From: Bradyrhizobium sp. AT1
GTDB taxonomy: Bacteria; Pseudomonadota; Alphaproteobacteria; Rhizobiales; Xanthobacteraceae
DNA length: 43,268 nucleotides
NCBI RefSeq assembly: GCF_001590795.1
Contig: NZ_JXDL01000001.1
Span: 7,158,219 to 7,201,486 of the forward strand
Direction: 5' to 3'
Shown here: piece after piece, positions 8,375 through 17,558 of the stretch
Layout: every line of letters starts with the position of its first letter
How positions within the stretch are numbered: position 1 is the stretch's first letter
Made by a program: the position numbers and the translations under genes
The notes under the pieces: model-generated
Databases searched by the model: none
What the model saw: only the letters and a program-made list of their open reading frames with translations
Told to the model about the DNA's origin: nothing

Positions 8375-9454
8375 CTACTTGCCCGGAAGCTTGTCGTCGA
8401 TGCCCTTGACGTAGAAATTCATGCCGAGGATTTGCCCGTCGTCGAGGTGATCGCCGCCCTTGCATTCCACCGGCTTGCCGTCCTGCCCAACGATCGGGCA
8501 CTTGAACGGATGCAGCTTGCCCGCGGTGATCGCCGCCTGGGCATCCTCCGCCATTTTCTTCACCTCGTCGGGCATGTTGGTATAGGGCGCCATCGCGAAC
8601 ATGTGGCTGTCGAGGCCGCCCCAGCTGTCCTCGGACTTCCAGGTTCCCGCGAGCTCGGCCTTGACGCGCTCGATGTAGTAGGGGCCCCAGGTGTCGAGGA
8701 TCGAGGTGAGCTGGGTCTTGGGTCCGAACTTGATCATCTCGGAATCCTGGCCGAAAGCCAGCTTGCCGCGTTCGCTGGCGATCTGCATCGCGGCAGGCGA
8801 ATCCGTGTGCTGCATGATGACGTCGGCGCCCTGGTCGATCAGCGCCTTGGCGGCGTCGGCTTCCTTGCCGGGATCGAACCAGGTGTTGGCCCAGATGATC
8901 TTGACCTTGATATTCGGGTTGATGGTCTGCGCCGCCAGCATCGTCGCATTGATGCCGGAGACGACCTCCGGAATCGGAAACGAGCCGATATAGCCGAGCA
9001 CGCCTGACTTCGACATCTTGGCCGCGATCAAGCCTTGAATGTAGCGGCCCTGATACCATCTGGCCGAATAGGTCGACATGTTCGGGTTGCGCTTGTAGCC
9101 GGTGGCGTGCTCGAAATGTACGTTCGGATATTTCTTGGCGACCTTCAGCGTCGGGTCCATGTAGCCGAACGACGTCGTGAAGATCAGCTTGTTGCCCGCG
9201 CGGACCAGCTGCTCTATGGAACGCTCGGCGTCGGGGCCTTCGGGCACGTTCTCGAGATAAGTGGTCTCGATCTTGTCGCCCAATTCCTTCACCAGCGCCT
9301 GGCGCGCCAGATCGTGTTGATAGGTCCACCCCAAGTCGCCGATCGGACCCAGATAGATGAAGCCGACCTTGAGCTTGTCGGCGGCGGAGGCCGCATCGAC
9401 GCTTCCGGCAAGCAAGAGTCCGGCGGCCAGCGCAAGAAACGATTTCCTCATCAT
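8375..9454 (-). CDS. BMP-family ABC transporter substrate-binding protein
   Basis: This is a 359-residue periplasmic lipoprotein-like or soluble binding protein of the BmpA/PnrA family, which binds nucleosides or purines. Residues 1-24 form a signal peptide ending in ASAADK. The mature part opens with LKVGFIYLGPIGDLGWTYQHD, which is characteristic of the family. ATTYLENVPEG-like and QHTDSPAAMQIASERG segments follow. No lipobox Cys is apparent, so I expect a soluble periplasmic protein. The start is the first of two tandem ATGs (9454). It is the last gene of a four-gene minus-strand transporter operon, 74 bases after the second permease. With the purine catabolic genes on one side and a Tsx-like channel on the other, it probably delivers nucleosides or free bases. 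Confidence 0.9.
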   Translation of the reverse strand: MMRKSFLALAAGLLLAGSVDAASAADKLKVGFIYLGPIGDLGWTYQHDLARQALVKELGDKIETTYLENVPEGPDAERSIEQLVRAGNKLIFTTSFGYMDPTLKVAKKYPNVHFEHATGYKRNPNMSTYSARWYQGRYIQGLIAAKMSKSGVLGYIGSFPIPEVVSGINATMLAAQTINPNIKVKIIWANTWFDPGKEADAAKALIDQGADVIMQHTDSPAAMQIASERGKLAFGQDSEMIKFGPKTQLTSILDTWGPYYIERVKAELAGTWKSEDSWGGLDSHMFAMAPYTNMPDEVKKMAEDAQAAITAGKLHPFKCPIVGQDGKPVECKGGDHLDDGQILGMNFYVKGIDDKLPGK

Positions 9455-9528
9455 CGATCTCCAAACATCAGGGGAAAGCCACGATCCGCAACGCGTGCGC
9501 CCCATCGCGCGCGTCGCGAGAATGAAGT

Positions 9529-10446
9529 TCAGCGGTCGGGAACGAACACGGTGCCGAGCGCGGCCGGTGCGGTCGAGCCGCCGCTGCGCGCGCGGGAAAG
9601 CAGAACCAGAACGATGATGGTCGCGAGATAAGGCAGCGCCGACATGAATTGCGAGGGAATGCCGACGCCCCAGCCTTGCGCGTGCAGCTGCAGGATCGTC
9701 ACTGCGCCGAACAGATAGGCGCCGACCACGAGCCGGCCCGGTCGCCAGGACGAGAACACCACCAGTGCCAGCGCGATCCAGCCGCGGCCCGCGGTCATGC
9801 CGGGGATGAAGAACGGCGTATAGGCGAGCGGCAAATAGGCCCCGGCAAGTCCGGCGCAGGCGCCGCCGAACATTACGGCGAAGGTGCGGATGCGCAGCAC
9901 GGGATAGCCGAGCGCGTGCGCGGAAACATGGTTGTCGCCGCAGGCGCGCAGGATCAGTCCCGCCCGCGTGCGGTACAGGAACCACCAGACGCCGAGGACG
10001 AGGGCAATGGAGACATAGACGAAGCCGTCCTCGCCGAACAGCACGCGGCCGACCAGCGGAATGTCGGTGAGGCCCGGAATGAAGAGATGAACCGCAGGCG
10101 TGATGCGTTCGCCGACGAACCCCGCTCCGATCAGGCCGGACAGTCCGACGCCGAGAATGGTCAGCGCGAGACCGGTCGCGACCTGGTTGACCGCGAGTCC
10201 GAGCGCCATCAATGCAAAGATCAACGACATCATCGTGCCTGCGACGATGCCGAACAGCGCGCCGATGAAAATCGAGCCGGTGAGCCAGGCGCCGGCAAAG
10301 CCGCAGGCCGCGCCGACGATCATCATGCCCTCGACGCCGAGGTTGAGTACGCCGGAGCGTTCGGTGACGAGCTCGCCGGTCGCGGCGATCAGCAGCGGCG
10401 TCGAGGCGGCGAGCACCGAAAGGATGATGGCCTCAACCAGCTCCAC
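9529..10446 (-). CDS. BMP-type ABC transporter permease, second subunit
   Basis: This inner-membrane permease of 305 residues has about eight to nine hydrophobic segments. It begins with AIILSVLAASTPLLIAATGE and contains the conserved ERSGVLNLGVEGMM motif found in permeases of nucleoside/BMP and branched-chain type importers. The start is GTG (10444-10446), and the first codons overlap the end of the upstream permease gene by 14 bases, so translation is coupled. It forms the membrane channel together with the 363-residue permease. Confidence 0.92.
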   Translation of the reverse strand: MELVEAIILSVLAASTPLLIAATGELVTERSGVLNLGVEGMMIVGAACGFAGAWLTGSIFIGALFGIVAGTMMSLIFALMALGLAVNQVATGLALTILGVGLSGLIGAGFVGERITPAVHLFIPGLTDIPLVGRVLFGEDGFVYVSIALVLGVWWFLYRTRAGLILRACGDNHVSAHALGYPVLRIRTFAVMFGGACAGLAGAYLPLAYTPFFIPGMTAGRGWIALALVVFSSWRPGRLVVGAYLFGAVTILQLHAQGWGVGIPSQFMSALPYLATIIVLVLLSRARSGGSTAPAALGTVFVPDR

Positions 10447-11524
10447 GGGTCACCTGTCGGTTCGGGAAGACCAGCTTGAAGCGGTAGAGGATCAGGGAAT
10501 CGCAGGCGAGCACGTAGAACAGCAAAATGCCCTGAAACACCTTGGTGACGTCCAACGGGATCTTCATCGCGATCTGGGCCTGCTCGCCGCCGATAAAGGT
10601 CAGTGCGAGAAAAAGGCCTGCAATTAATATTCCAAGCGGGTTCAGCCGGCCAAGGAAGGCAACGATGATCGCCGTAAAACCGTAGCCAGGTGAGATGCCG
10701 GGCTGGAGGTGTCCGACCGGACCCGCGACCTCGATGACGCCGGCAAGGCCCGCGAGCGCCCCCGAGACCGCGAAGGTCAGGATGACCAGCTGGTTGGCGT
10801 TGAAGCCGCCGAACCGGGCCGCACGGGGCGCGGCGCCGACGACGCGGATCTCGAACCCCTTGATGGTGCGAGCGAGCAGGATGGCGGCCGCGGCGACGAC
10901 GAGCAGCGCGATGATGGAGCCGAGATGCAGCCGGCCGCCTTCGATCAGCAGCGGCACTGTCGCCACCGGGTCGAACTCCGCCGTGGTCGGGAAGTTGAAG
11001 CCGTGCGGATCGCGCCATGGCCCGCGCACGAGATAATCGAGGAAGAGGTCGGCGACATAGACCAGCATCAGGCTGGTCAGGATCTCGCTGGCGCCGAACT
11101 TCACCTTGCAGATCGCGGGGATCAAGGCATAGAGCGCGCCTGCTGCTGCGGCGAGCACGAGCATGGCAGGCAGCACCCAGGCGCCGGCGTCGGTGCCTTG
11201 CGTCCTCACCGCGATCCAGCTTCCGGCCACCGCGCCGATCAGGAATTGACCTTCGGCGCCGATATTCCAGGCGTTGGCGAGGTAGCACAGCGACAGTCCG
11301 ATCGCGATCATCACCAACGGCGTCGCCTTCACCGCGATCTCCTGCAGTGAATAGCCGTCGGTCAAGGGCGCGATGAAATAGGCGTGCAGCGCGAGCAGCG
11401 GATTCTTGCCGAGGATCGCGAACAGGATGACCATGGTCAGAATCGTGAGGCCGATCGCGATCAGCGGGGAGACCAGCGCGATCGTGCCAGAGCGCTCGGC
11501 GCGCTTCTCAAGCACCAACTGCAT
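10433..11524 (-). CDS. BMP-type ABC transporter permease, first subunit
   Basis: This permease of 363 residues has a long first hydrophobic segment (ALVSPLIAIGLTILTMVILFA, about residues 17-37) and the conserved WNIGAEGQFLIGAVAG motif. It belongs to the same superfamily as the second permease but is longer at the N-terminus, as is usual for this pair. The ATG at 11524 overlaps the end of the ATPase gene by 17 bases. It belongs to the purine/nucleoside import operon. Confidence 0.92.
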   Translation of the reverse strand: MQLVLEKRAERSGTIALVSPLIAIGLTILTMVILFAILGKNPLLALHAYFIAPLTDGYSLQEIAVKATPLVMIAIGLSLCYLANAWNIGAEGQFLIGAVAGSWIAVRTQGTDAGAWVLPAMLVLAAAAGALYALIPAICKVKFGASEILTSLMLVYVADLFLDYLVRGPWRDPHGFNFPTTAEFDPVATVPLLIEGGRLHLGSIIALLVVAAAAILLARTIKGFEIRVVGAAPRAARFGGFNANQLVILTFAVSGALAGLAGVIEVAGPVGHLQPGISPGYGFTAIIVAFLGRLNPLGILIAGLFLALTFIGGEQAQIAMKIPLDVTKVFQGILLFYVLACDSLILYRFKLVFPNRQVTRGAG

Positions 11525-13097
11525 GCGCGGCCTCCTTCGGCTCCAGGCTGCTGCCGCCCATCAGCAGGCCGAGCCTTTCGCGGGTCGCCTCGCTGGTGGC
11601 GAGCGGCGCCGATAGTTTGCCGTGGAACATCACCGCGATGCGGTCGGCGATCTCGGTGAGTTCGTCCAGATCCTGGCTGGTCACGAGCACGGCGGCGCCC
11701 GCGGCTGCGAGATCGAGCAGCGCCTGGCGAATGACGGCGGCGGCACCGGCGTCGACGCCCCAGGTCGGCTGGTTCACCACCAGCACCGCGGGATTGCGCA
11801 GGATTTCGCGTCCGACGATGAATTTTTGCAAATTGCCGCCGGACAGCGATGCAGCCTCCGGATCGCGCTTGGCCTTGCGCACGTCGAACGTCTCAGTCGC
11901 CCGGTCGACGGTATCAAGCGTGGCGGCGGCATTGATGAAGCCGCGATGGACCATGCCGCTCGCGGCGTGTCCGGTGAGCAGCGCGTTCTCCGACAGCTTC
12001 ATGCGCGGCGCGGTGCCATGGCCGAGCCGCTCCTCCGGCACGAAGGCGGCACCCAGCTTGCGCCGTTGCGTGATCGAGAGATGGCCGGCGGCGATGCCTT
12101 CGATCACCACCGTGCCCGGGTCCTTCGACAACCGCTCACCGGATAGCGCAGCGAACAATTCGTCCTGGCCGTTGCCGGCAACTCCGGCGATGCCCAGGAT
12201 CTCGCCGCCCTTCAGCTCGAACGAGATGTGCTCTAGCCGTACGCCGTGTGCTTCGCCCGGCGCGAGTGAGAGATCGTTGACGACGAGCCGCGGCACGGTG
12301 GTCTTCCGGCCGGATGCCGCCTTCACCTCCTTGATCTCGCCGCCGACCATCATGCGCGCGAGCGAGGCGGCGGTCTCGAGCCCGGGATTGCAGGTCGCGA
12401 CCTTCCTGCCGCCGCGCAGGATCGTGGCGGTATCGCAAAGCCGCTTCACCTCTTCGAGCTTGTGGCTGATGTAGAGGACGGCGCGGCCTTCCGCCTTGAG
12501 GCGCTCCAGCACGACGAAGAGTTGATCGGCCTCCTGCGGCGTCAACACCGCGGTCGGCTCGTCGAGGATCAGGAATTTCGGCTCCTGCATCAGTGCGCGG
12601 ACGATCTCGATGCGCTGGCGCTCGCCGACCGATAGTTGCCAGACCTCGCGCCGGGGGTCGAGAGGAAGGCCGTAAGTCTTCGATACCCGCTCCAATCGCG
12701 CCGACATGTCCTTGAAGGACTCCTTGCCGTCGAGGCCGAGCGCGACGTTCTCGGCGACGGTGAGGTTGTCGAACAGCGAGAAATGCTGGAACACCATGCC
12801 GATGCCGCGGCGGCGCGCGTCCGAGGGACCGGACAGAGTGATTCGTTCGCCCCGCCAGCGAATCTCGCCAGCGCTGGGTTGGATCAGGCCGTAGATCGCC
12901 TTCACCAGCGTCGACTTGCCGGCGCCGTTCTCGCCGAGCAATGCGTGGATTTCGCCGGACCGGATATCGATGTCGATGGAATCGTTGGCGAGGAAATCGC
13001 CATAGCGTTTGGTGAGTCCGATCGTCCGCAGCAGCGGGGACTCGCCGGAATTCAGGCTGTCAATTGTCGAATCCAACATTCGCTGACGCGCTTGCAT
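11508..13097 (-). CDS. BMP-type ABC transporter ATP-binding protein (two ABC domains)
   Basis: This 529-residue ATPase has tandem ABC domains. The first has Walker A GENGAGKS at residues 55-62, signature LSVGERQR and Walker B LILDEPTAVLT. The second has a degenerate P-loop (GVAGNGQDE), signature LSGGNLQK and LVVNQPTWGVD in place of a canonical Walker B with Glu. This asymmetry is normal for nucleoside and sugar importers of this type. ATG 13097 is preferred to a TTG at 13112; ATG 13079 is also possible, and no strong ribosome site decides. It is the first gene of the four-gene transporter operon and is divergent from the Tsx-like gene. Confidence 0.92.
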   Translation of the reverse strand: MQARQRMLDSTIDSLNSGESPLLRTIGLTKRYGDFLANDSIDIDIRSGEIHALLGENGAGKSTLVKAIYGLIQPSAGEIRWRGERITLSGPSDARRRGIGMVFQHFSLFDNLTVAENVALGLDGKESFKDMSARLERVSKTYGLPLDPRREVWQLSVGERQRIEIVRALMQEPKFLILDEPTAVLTPQEADQLFVVLERLKAEGRAVLYISHKLEEVKRLCDTATILRGGRKVATCNPGLETAASLARMMVGGEIKEVKAASGRKTTVPRLVVNDLSLAPGEAHGVRLEHISFELKGGEILGIAGVAGNGQDELFAALSGERLSKDPGTVVIEGIAAGHLSITQRRKLGAAFVPEERLGHGTAPRMKLSENALLTGHAASGMVHRGFINAAATLDTVDRATETFDVRKAKRDPEAASLSGGNLQKFIVGREILRNPAVLVVNQPTWGVDAGAAAVIRQALLDLAAAGAAVLVTSQDLDELTEIADRIAVMFHGKLSAPLATSEATRERLGLLMGGSSLEPKEAAHAVGA

Positions 13098-13603
13098 GGT
13101 GAAGTGCCCCAATAGTGAGCCAGTTTGAACCGCGGCGTAAGGTGTGAAAATGCGTCATCCCTTGCTCAACGCGTTGGCAGGCACCGGGTGGTGGGTGCAG
13201 CGCGCGGCTTCCGTGGACGCCTGTTGCAGATTTGTGACGGTCCAAGCCAAATCGGAACCCGCTAAGCAGACTTGACGTCGCAGTGAGCAGAATAGCGCCA
13301 CCGCGCCCATGCACTGCGGCTCGCCCCACCACCGGCTGCCGACCCATCGCTCTCGCAAGCTCCGTTCGGCAAAAAAGAAAAGGGAAATCAAGCAGAAATG
13401 TCCGGCAATGGACGGCCTCGCCCGGCCCTATGTCCCGCGGTGGTGGCGCGCAAGAACCTTCCGGATTCCGCGATGAAGCGTCGCCTCGTGCCGAAACAAG
13501 CGGCATGGCCTGAAAAAAGTTGAGGCTTCTCACTCCCGGTGATCGGCGCAACTGTCGCACCCAAGGGCGTTCATTGACGTGTGCAAACTCGGGGGTATTC
13601 AGG
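13098..13603. other. Divergent regulatory region, transporter operon / outer-membrane channel
   Basis: These 506 bases separate the transporter operon from the outer-membrane channel gene. They should contain both promoters, but I see no convincing -35/-10 pair at a proper distance. TTGACG occurs at 13273 and 13573, without good -10 partners. A 41-codon frame at 13150-13275 (+) has an AAGGTG in front of it but no recognisable character, and I did not call it. No purine riboswitch-like core is evident. Confidence 0.5.
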
Positions 13604-14707
13604 ATGTCGTTTCGTTACACGGCAATGGCAGCAGCGGCGCTGTCACTTGCTACGCTGGCCACCGGTGGCCAGGCTTACGCGGCGGACTTGCCGGTCAAAG
13701 CTGCCAAGAAAGCGTCGGAGCTTCCGTTCTTCCTGGTGATCGATAACCGCGTCACCTTCTCGTACATCTTCAACGCCTCTCAACCCGGTGCGTGGTCGTT
13801 CCGGCCGGATGGGTCGATCGACAGCAAGACCACCAAGCAGGTGTACTCATTCACCCATTTCGACGCCTGGGCGTATGGCACGAACTTCTTCACCATCTCC
13901 ATGTTCAAGTCCGACCACAATGACCCGGCCGGGCCGTGCACGAATGCGGGGACGATCTTCGGTGCGCCGGCGACGTGCGCGGGTGCGACCGAAATCTACG
14001 GGCTGTTCCGCTCGACCTTCGGCTGGAATGAACTCTTCAACACCAAGGCGTTCAGTGCGGGACCGCTGCACAATATCTCGTTCGAGGTCGGCATGGATGC
14101 CAATACCGAGAACAGGTATTTCGGCGCCGCCAAGCGTGACGTCGTCGGCGGCCTGCAGTTTGCGTTTGATCTGCCCTACAAGGGTTACATCAACGTCGCG
14201 CCGCTGGTGTATTGGGAGTTCGCCAATCACAACGCGTTCAGCCAGTGCGGATTGTTCGGTCCGGGCGTTCCCGGCGTGACCTGCATCGCGGATGGCAACA
14301 CCTCGTTCAAGCCGACCTGGGCCGTCGAGATCAACTACTACATGGACCTCGGTTTCCTGCCGCCGAACATGCAATATTTCTCGATCAGCGGTCGCGCCGG
14401 CTGGTACGGCAAGAAGGGGACCGACACCGAACCGCTTCCCTACAGCCCGGCGAACGGCGTCTACAATACGGCAGTGGAGTTGAATTCGGAGCCGATCCGC
14501 TTGACCTTCGATGCTTCGAAGGCCGTCTGGGGTGACAAGTACTCGCACTTTGTGGACGTCTGGGTGGCTTACCGCTACTGGCAGAACAAGTTCGGTCTCG
14601 ATCACAACCTCGCCGTCGGTTGCACCACGGCCGTCGGTGGCCGGACGGTGAGCACGGGGTCGTGCACCGAGTCCTCGCTCTACTCCGGTATCACCGTGAA
14701 GTTCTGA
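13604..14707 (+). CDS. Tsx-like nucleoside outer-membrane channel (putative)
   Basis: This is a 367-residue outer-membrane beta-barrel candidate. Residues 1-26 form a signal peptide (ending GGQAYA). The mature chain alternates polar and aromatic residues in barrel style, with features I associate with the nucleoside-specific Tsx channel family. These are an early FLVIDNRVTFSYIFN strand, a THFDAWAYGTNFF segment, a late FVDVWVAYRYWQNKFG motif and a C-terminal strand ending in Phe (SGITVKF). Four Cys residues sit in loops. The start at ATG 13604 immediately precedes the signal peptide. It is divergent from the nucleoside-type ABC importer, which fits a role in passing nucleosides across the outer membrane. 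The family assignment is from pattern memory and is only moderately secure. Confidence 0.65.
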   Translation: MSFRYTAMAAAALSLATLATGGQAYAADLPVKAAKKASELPFFLVIDNRVTFSYIFNASQPGAWSFRPDGSIDSKTTKQVYSFTHFDAWAYGTNFFTISMFKSDHNDPAGPCTNAGTIFGAPATCAGATEIYGLFRSTFGWNELFNTKAFSAGPLHNISFEVGMDANTENRYFGAAKRDVVGGLQFAFDLPYKGYINVAPLVYWEFANHNAFSQCGLFGPGVPGVTCIADGNTSFKPTWAVEINYYMDLGFLPPNMQYFSISGRAGWYGKKGTDTEPLPYSPANGVYNTAVELNSEPIRLTFDASKAVWGDKYSHFVDVWVAYRYWQNKFGLDHNLAVGCTTAVGGRTVSTGSCTESSLYSGITVKF

Positions 14708-14730
14708 TCGCCACCGCTCGGCAGTCGTAG

Positions 14731-14833
14731 GGTGGATTAGCTGCAGGCGTAATCCACCTACTTCGGCTGGCGAGCCTGGAAGCCTGGTGGGTTACGCCGG
14801 CGGACTGCGCTCCGCGCAGCCGCCAGCTAACCC
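14731..14833. repeat. Paired intergenic palindromes (REP-like)
   Basis: Two stems follow the channel gene. GGTGGATTA (14731-14739) pairs with TAATCCACC (14750-14758). A longer nested stem runs from GGGTTA (14789) through GGCGG and CTGCGC to GCGCAG, CCGCC and TAACCC (ending 14833). There is no T tract. The motif resembles a dispersed Bradyrhizobium intergenic element; it may also protect the mRNA 3' ends of the convergent genes. Confidence 0.55.
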
Positions 14834-14855
14834 TGTTACTGATTGGAGTTGGTGT

Positions 14856-15338
14856 TTACCTCGTCCACGCGCCGTCGTGCAGCGCTTCGGCTTCGTCCTC
14901 GAGCAGCGGGCCAATGACCTCGGTCGGTCGCTGGCCGCTGGCAAAGACCTCGCGGCACGGCAGGTCGAGCGTCGGATTCTCCGGATGGTTGCCGGTGATG
15001 CCGCGCAAGCGATGCTCGCTGAGACCGTAGACGACGCGGCCGATGCCGGCCCAGTAGATCGCACCGGCGCACATCGCGCAGGGCTCCGCGGAGGAATACA
15101 GCGTCGCTGTTGCCAGCACATCGCGGCCGAGTGTGCGGCAGGCCTGGGTGGCCGCGAGACGTTCGGCATGCGCGGTGCCGTCGTGATCCGGCATGTAGCC
15201 GTTCTCGGCCTCGATCAGCACCTTGTCGCCCGCGACGACGATGCAGCCGAACGGATGATTGCCATGGGTGATGGAGCGCCGGGCAACGTCGAAGGAGAGG
15301 CGCAGAAAGCGCTCGTCGCGTTCGGATGCGCCACTCAT
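14856..15338 (-). CDS. Nucleoside/guanine deaminase of the CMP/dCMP deaminase family
   Basis: This 160-residue zinc deaminase has the catalytic HAE motif in GTAHAERLAA and the zinc-binding PCAMC in SSAEPCAMCAGAIYWAGI. The arrangement NHPFGCIVV before HAE and the C-terminal PLLEDEAEALHDG resemble bacterial guanine deaminases (GuaD type) rather than tRNA adenosine deaminase. It would turn guanine into xanthine, the substrate of the molybdenum hydroxylase. The start at ATG 15338 follows an AGGGAGCGGCG ribosome site. A longer frame upstream lacks protein character. It lies just beyond the nucleoside channel gene, in opposite orientation, and completes the purine cluster. Confidence 0.83.
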   Translation of the reverse strand: MSGASERDERFLRLSFDVARRSITHGNHPFGCIVVAGDKVLIEAENGYMPDHDGTAHAERLAATQACRTLGRDVLATATLYSSAEPCAMCAGAIYWAGIGRVVYGLSEHRLRGITGNHPENPTLDLPCREVFASGQRPTEVIGPLLEDEAEALHDGAWTR

Positions 15339-15562
15339 CGCCGCTCCCTGGTCAGTACCCCGCCACGCGCCAGCCGACCGCAGCGTCGCCTGTCGTGTTT
15401 CATAAACGAATTCGGGTGAACTCACTACCGGCCGATCGAAGATTGTCGTCGCCGGGGCTGGTTGAAGACGCCTCGCCGGAGGCCGGCACGTCATCTGGAC
15501 GAAACACGAATCAGCCATGCTTTGGATGGTGGCCGCACCATCGGAGTTGGCCTGGCCCACAT

Positions 15563-16936
15563 ATGAATAGCGATATCTCGTTGCCCTCACATCGCGGAAA
15601 CCGGTTCTATCAAGGCGTGGCTGCGACGTTTTTCGCCAACGCGCTCCAGGCGGTCAATTTTCTTGGGGATCGATTCCTGAGAGAATCGCATCATTCGTTG
15701 TCGGCCATCGAGGATCTTTACCGGCACTCGATGGACAGCGCCTTTTCGGTCACCGAGGCTTTCCTCGTCACGGGCGCACCACACGCATCGGCCTATTATC
15801 CCCGCGACTTCGCCTGGTTTTATCCTGATGTCCTCGACCCCGAAACCATCATGGATGCACAAGACGCGGTGCGGCGGGCCCGGCTGCTCGACAAGAGCAT
15901 CCGTTTGCTGCTGGAGGCTGTTCGCGCCGGCGTCGTCACGACGACCATCGTGCCGGCGGGGCGGGGCCGATATCTCGGCGTGAACTACTTCTCGCGTCCG
16001 TCGGACACGCTGCTCGGCATTTTGGCCGGCCTGCAGCAGATGATCTCCGCCGACCAGAGGGCGCCGTCCTATCTGGCAATGTCGCAATGCGCGCATGCCG
16101 GCCGCCTGCTGCTGGCCGAATATGGCGGTGACCTGAAGCGTGCGATCCTGCAGCTTGCAAGCGAGCTCGAGCCGCTCGACGACGGCGGCAGCAGGTATCT
16201 GCTGTGTGACGCGCATGCACCTCGCTCCGCCGCGACGGATACTCGTGCCGAGCGCCGGCGTTTCGTGACCAATGCCTGTGTCCATACGACCTTCGCGTGG
16301 AGCGTACAGCTCGGACTCGTCGACGAGAATGAGCTGAAGCGGTTGCTGGGGCGCGACCTTGCGCAGTACAAGAAGGACCTGCTCCGCCTGTTCGGCAGGG
16401 ACGGATATGTCAGGCATTCCCTGGATGGCCCGGTGAGCTCGCCGGCGTCTTCGGTTGCGCTGGATTTCGTCAGCGTGCATCGCGGCTTCTGGGATCTGAA
16501 CGATGCGAGCGAGCGGGCATTGTTCGCCGCCACGGCGGATCTGATCATAGCGGAGCCGCGCTTTCGCATCCCCCGCACGTTCCACTTCCTGGTGTCCGCG
16601 GACAATCCGCGCAACAAGATGATCCACAAGATTGCGGCTCCCGCCTATCAGGGGCGTTCCTCCTGGCCGACGTTCAACGTCGAATTTGCGGATCGCATGT
16701 TGGATTATGACGAACTCTCGGGGAGCGATACCTACCGTTCCTGCGCGCAAGGGATATTGAAGGACATTCGTACCGCGACCGAGCTCCACGGCGGATATCA
16801 GGAGCTGATCTCCGAGCAGGGTCTGAAATATCGCACCTGGGCCTACAAGGGCGCGGTGGCTCACTCCTGGTTTCCGCGCTTCCTGTCAGTCTGGAGAAGG
16901 GCGTATGGATCGCCGCTTCTCCAGTGGAATGACTGA
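15563..16936 (+). CDS. Unrecognised 457-residue protein, possibly an alpha/alpha-barrel glycosidase
   Basis: I do not recognise a named family. The protein has no signal peptide or membrane segment. Its helical pattern and two motifs resemble six-hairpin glycosidases: AYYPRDFAWFYPDVLDPET (about residues 79-97), where such enzymes carry an acidic residue in a YxRD-like loop, and near the C-terminus GGYQELISEQG followed by RTWAYKGAVAHSWFPRF. Between these lie RYLGVNYFSRPSDTLLGILAG and a SVHRGFWDLNDASERALF segment. Both ends look complete and the composition fits the neighbourhood. The start at ATG 15563 was chosen because the upstream frame is Arg/Ser-rich noise. It is not obviously tied to purine metabolism. 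The glycosidase idea is weak and rests on motif resemblance only. Confidence 0.7.
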   Translation: MNSDISLPSHRGNRFYQGVAATFFANALQAVNFLGDRFLRESHHSLSAIEDLYRHSMDSAFSVTEAFLVTGAPHASAYYPRDFAWFYPDVLDPETIMDAQDAVRRARLLDKSIRLLLEAVRAGVVTTTIVPAGRGRYLGVNYFSRPSDTLLGILAGLQQMISADQRAPSYLAMSQCAHAGRLLLAEYGGDLKRAILQLASELEPLDDGGSRYLLCDAHAPRSAATDTRAERRRFVTNACVHTTFAWSVQLGLVDENELKRLLGRDLAQYKKDLLRLFGRDGYVRHSLDGPVSSPASSVALDFVSVHRGFWDLNDASERALFAATADLIIAEPRFRIPRTFHFLVSADNPRNKMIHKIAAPAYQGRSSWPTFNVEFADRMLDYDELSGSDTYRSCAQGILKDIRTATELHGGYQELISEQGLKYRTWAYKGAVAHSWFPRFLSVWRRAYGSPLLQWND

Positions 16937-16988
16937 CTCGCGCGGTGACGTGGCGCCGAGGGAAGGGCGCCGATGATCGGCGCGAACT

Positions 16989-17210
16989 TCACGCCACGAG
17001 ATCCAGCAGCCGGCACGATCCGCGCACGAGCACCTTGCGCCCGGCCGGCGTCATCGCGGGTACGCCGTCATTGACGACGACGAGGCCGAGTTCGACGAGG
17101 CCTTCGATGAGATAGGACTTCGAGAGGCGACCGTTCGACGGCGGGTTGCGAAGTGTGCGCAGAGCTTCCCATTGGTCCGGCGCAAGTTCGAAGTCGAAAT
17201 CGTTGCTCAT
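16989..17210 (-). CDS. Small conserved-looking protein, winged-helix-like
   Basis: This 73-residue protein of unknown function opens with an acidic N-terminus (MSNDFDFELAPDQWEALRTLR). A central part follows that reads like a small winged helix (LSKSYLIEGLVELGLVVV, then AMTPAGRKVL). It has no signal peptide or transmembrane segment. The ATG at 17210 is followed by a plausible N-terminus, and the gene stands alone between two convergent or divergent neighbours. DNA binding is possible but not shown. Confidence 0.6.
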   Translation of the reverse strand: MSNDFDFELAPDQWEALRTLRNPPSNGRLSKSYLIEGLVELGLVVVNDGVPAMTPAGRKVLVRGSCRLLDLVA

Positions 17211-17558
17211 GTTGCCTCAAGTGATCGTACCGTTGGCGCCTCTGTTAGCGACGCCGCATGAAGACCGTGCGACGACAATGAGTCGGGAATTCGGTGAGCT
17301 GTTTAGAACATCTCTTCACAAATTGCGGCACTTCGTTGCGACGCGAGACATAGATCGTTCAATCGCGAAGATCGTCCCGCGCAGCGATCACTAATTGATG
17401 ATCGGCAGTTGATGTTGCGCTGCAAGCTACTGCAGTGCACGGGAAGTATCGCTGTCCCATTCTGCGACGCGATAGGCACAGAAACCATGAGACGAAATGT
17501 TCGTGACTCTGCTACGTTGATTCGCGGGGAATGACTTCACATGGCAGGAGTGGAGTGC
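17211..17558. other. Intergenic stretch with a repeat fragment
   Basis: The only recognisable element is TTCGCGGGGAATGAC at 17520-17534, the right half of the repeat seen at 291-312. Frames crossing this stretch lack protein character. Promoters for the flanking divergent small genes must lie here, but I cannot place them. Confidence 0.5.

Noticed and set aside
13150..13275. A 41-codon frame between the transporter operon and the channel gene
   Set aside because: An AAGGTG precedes it, but the product has no recognisable character and sits in a region expected to hold two promoters.
13255..13279. A GGAAC-N17-CGTC pattern resembling an EcfG (general stress) promoter
   Set aside because: The -10 half is not CGTT and the next plus-strand gene starts about 325 bases away, so the match is probably chance.
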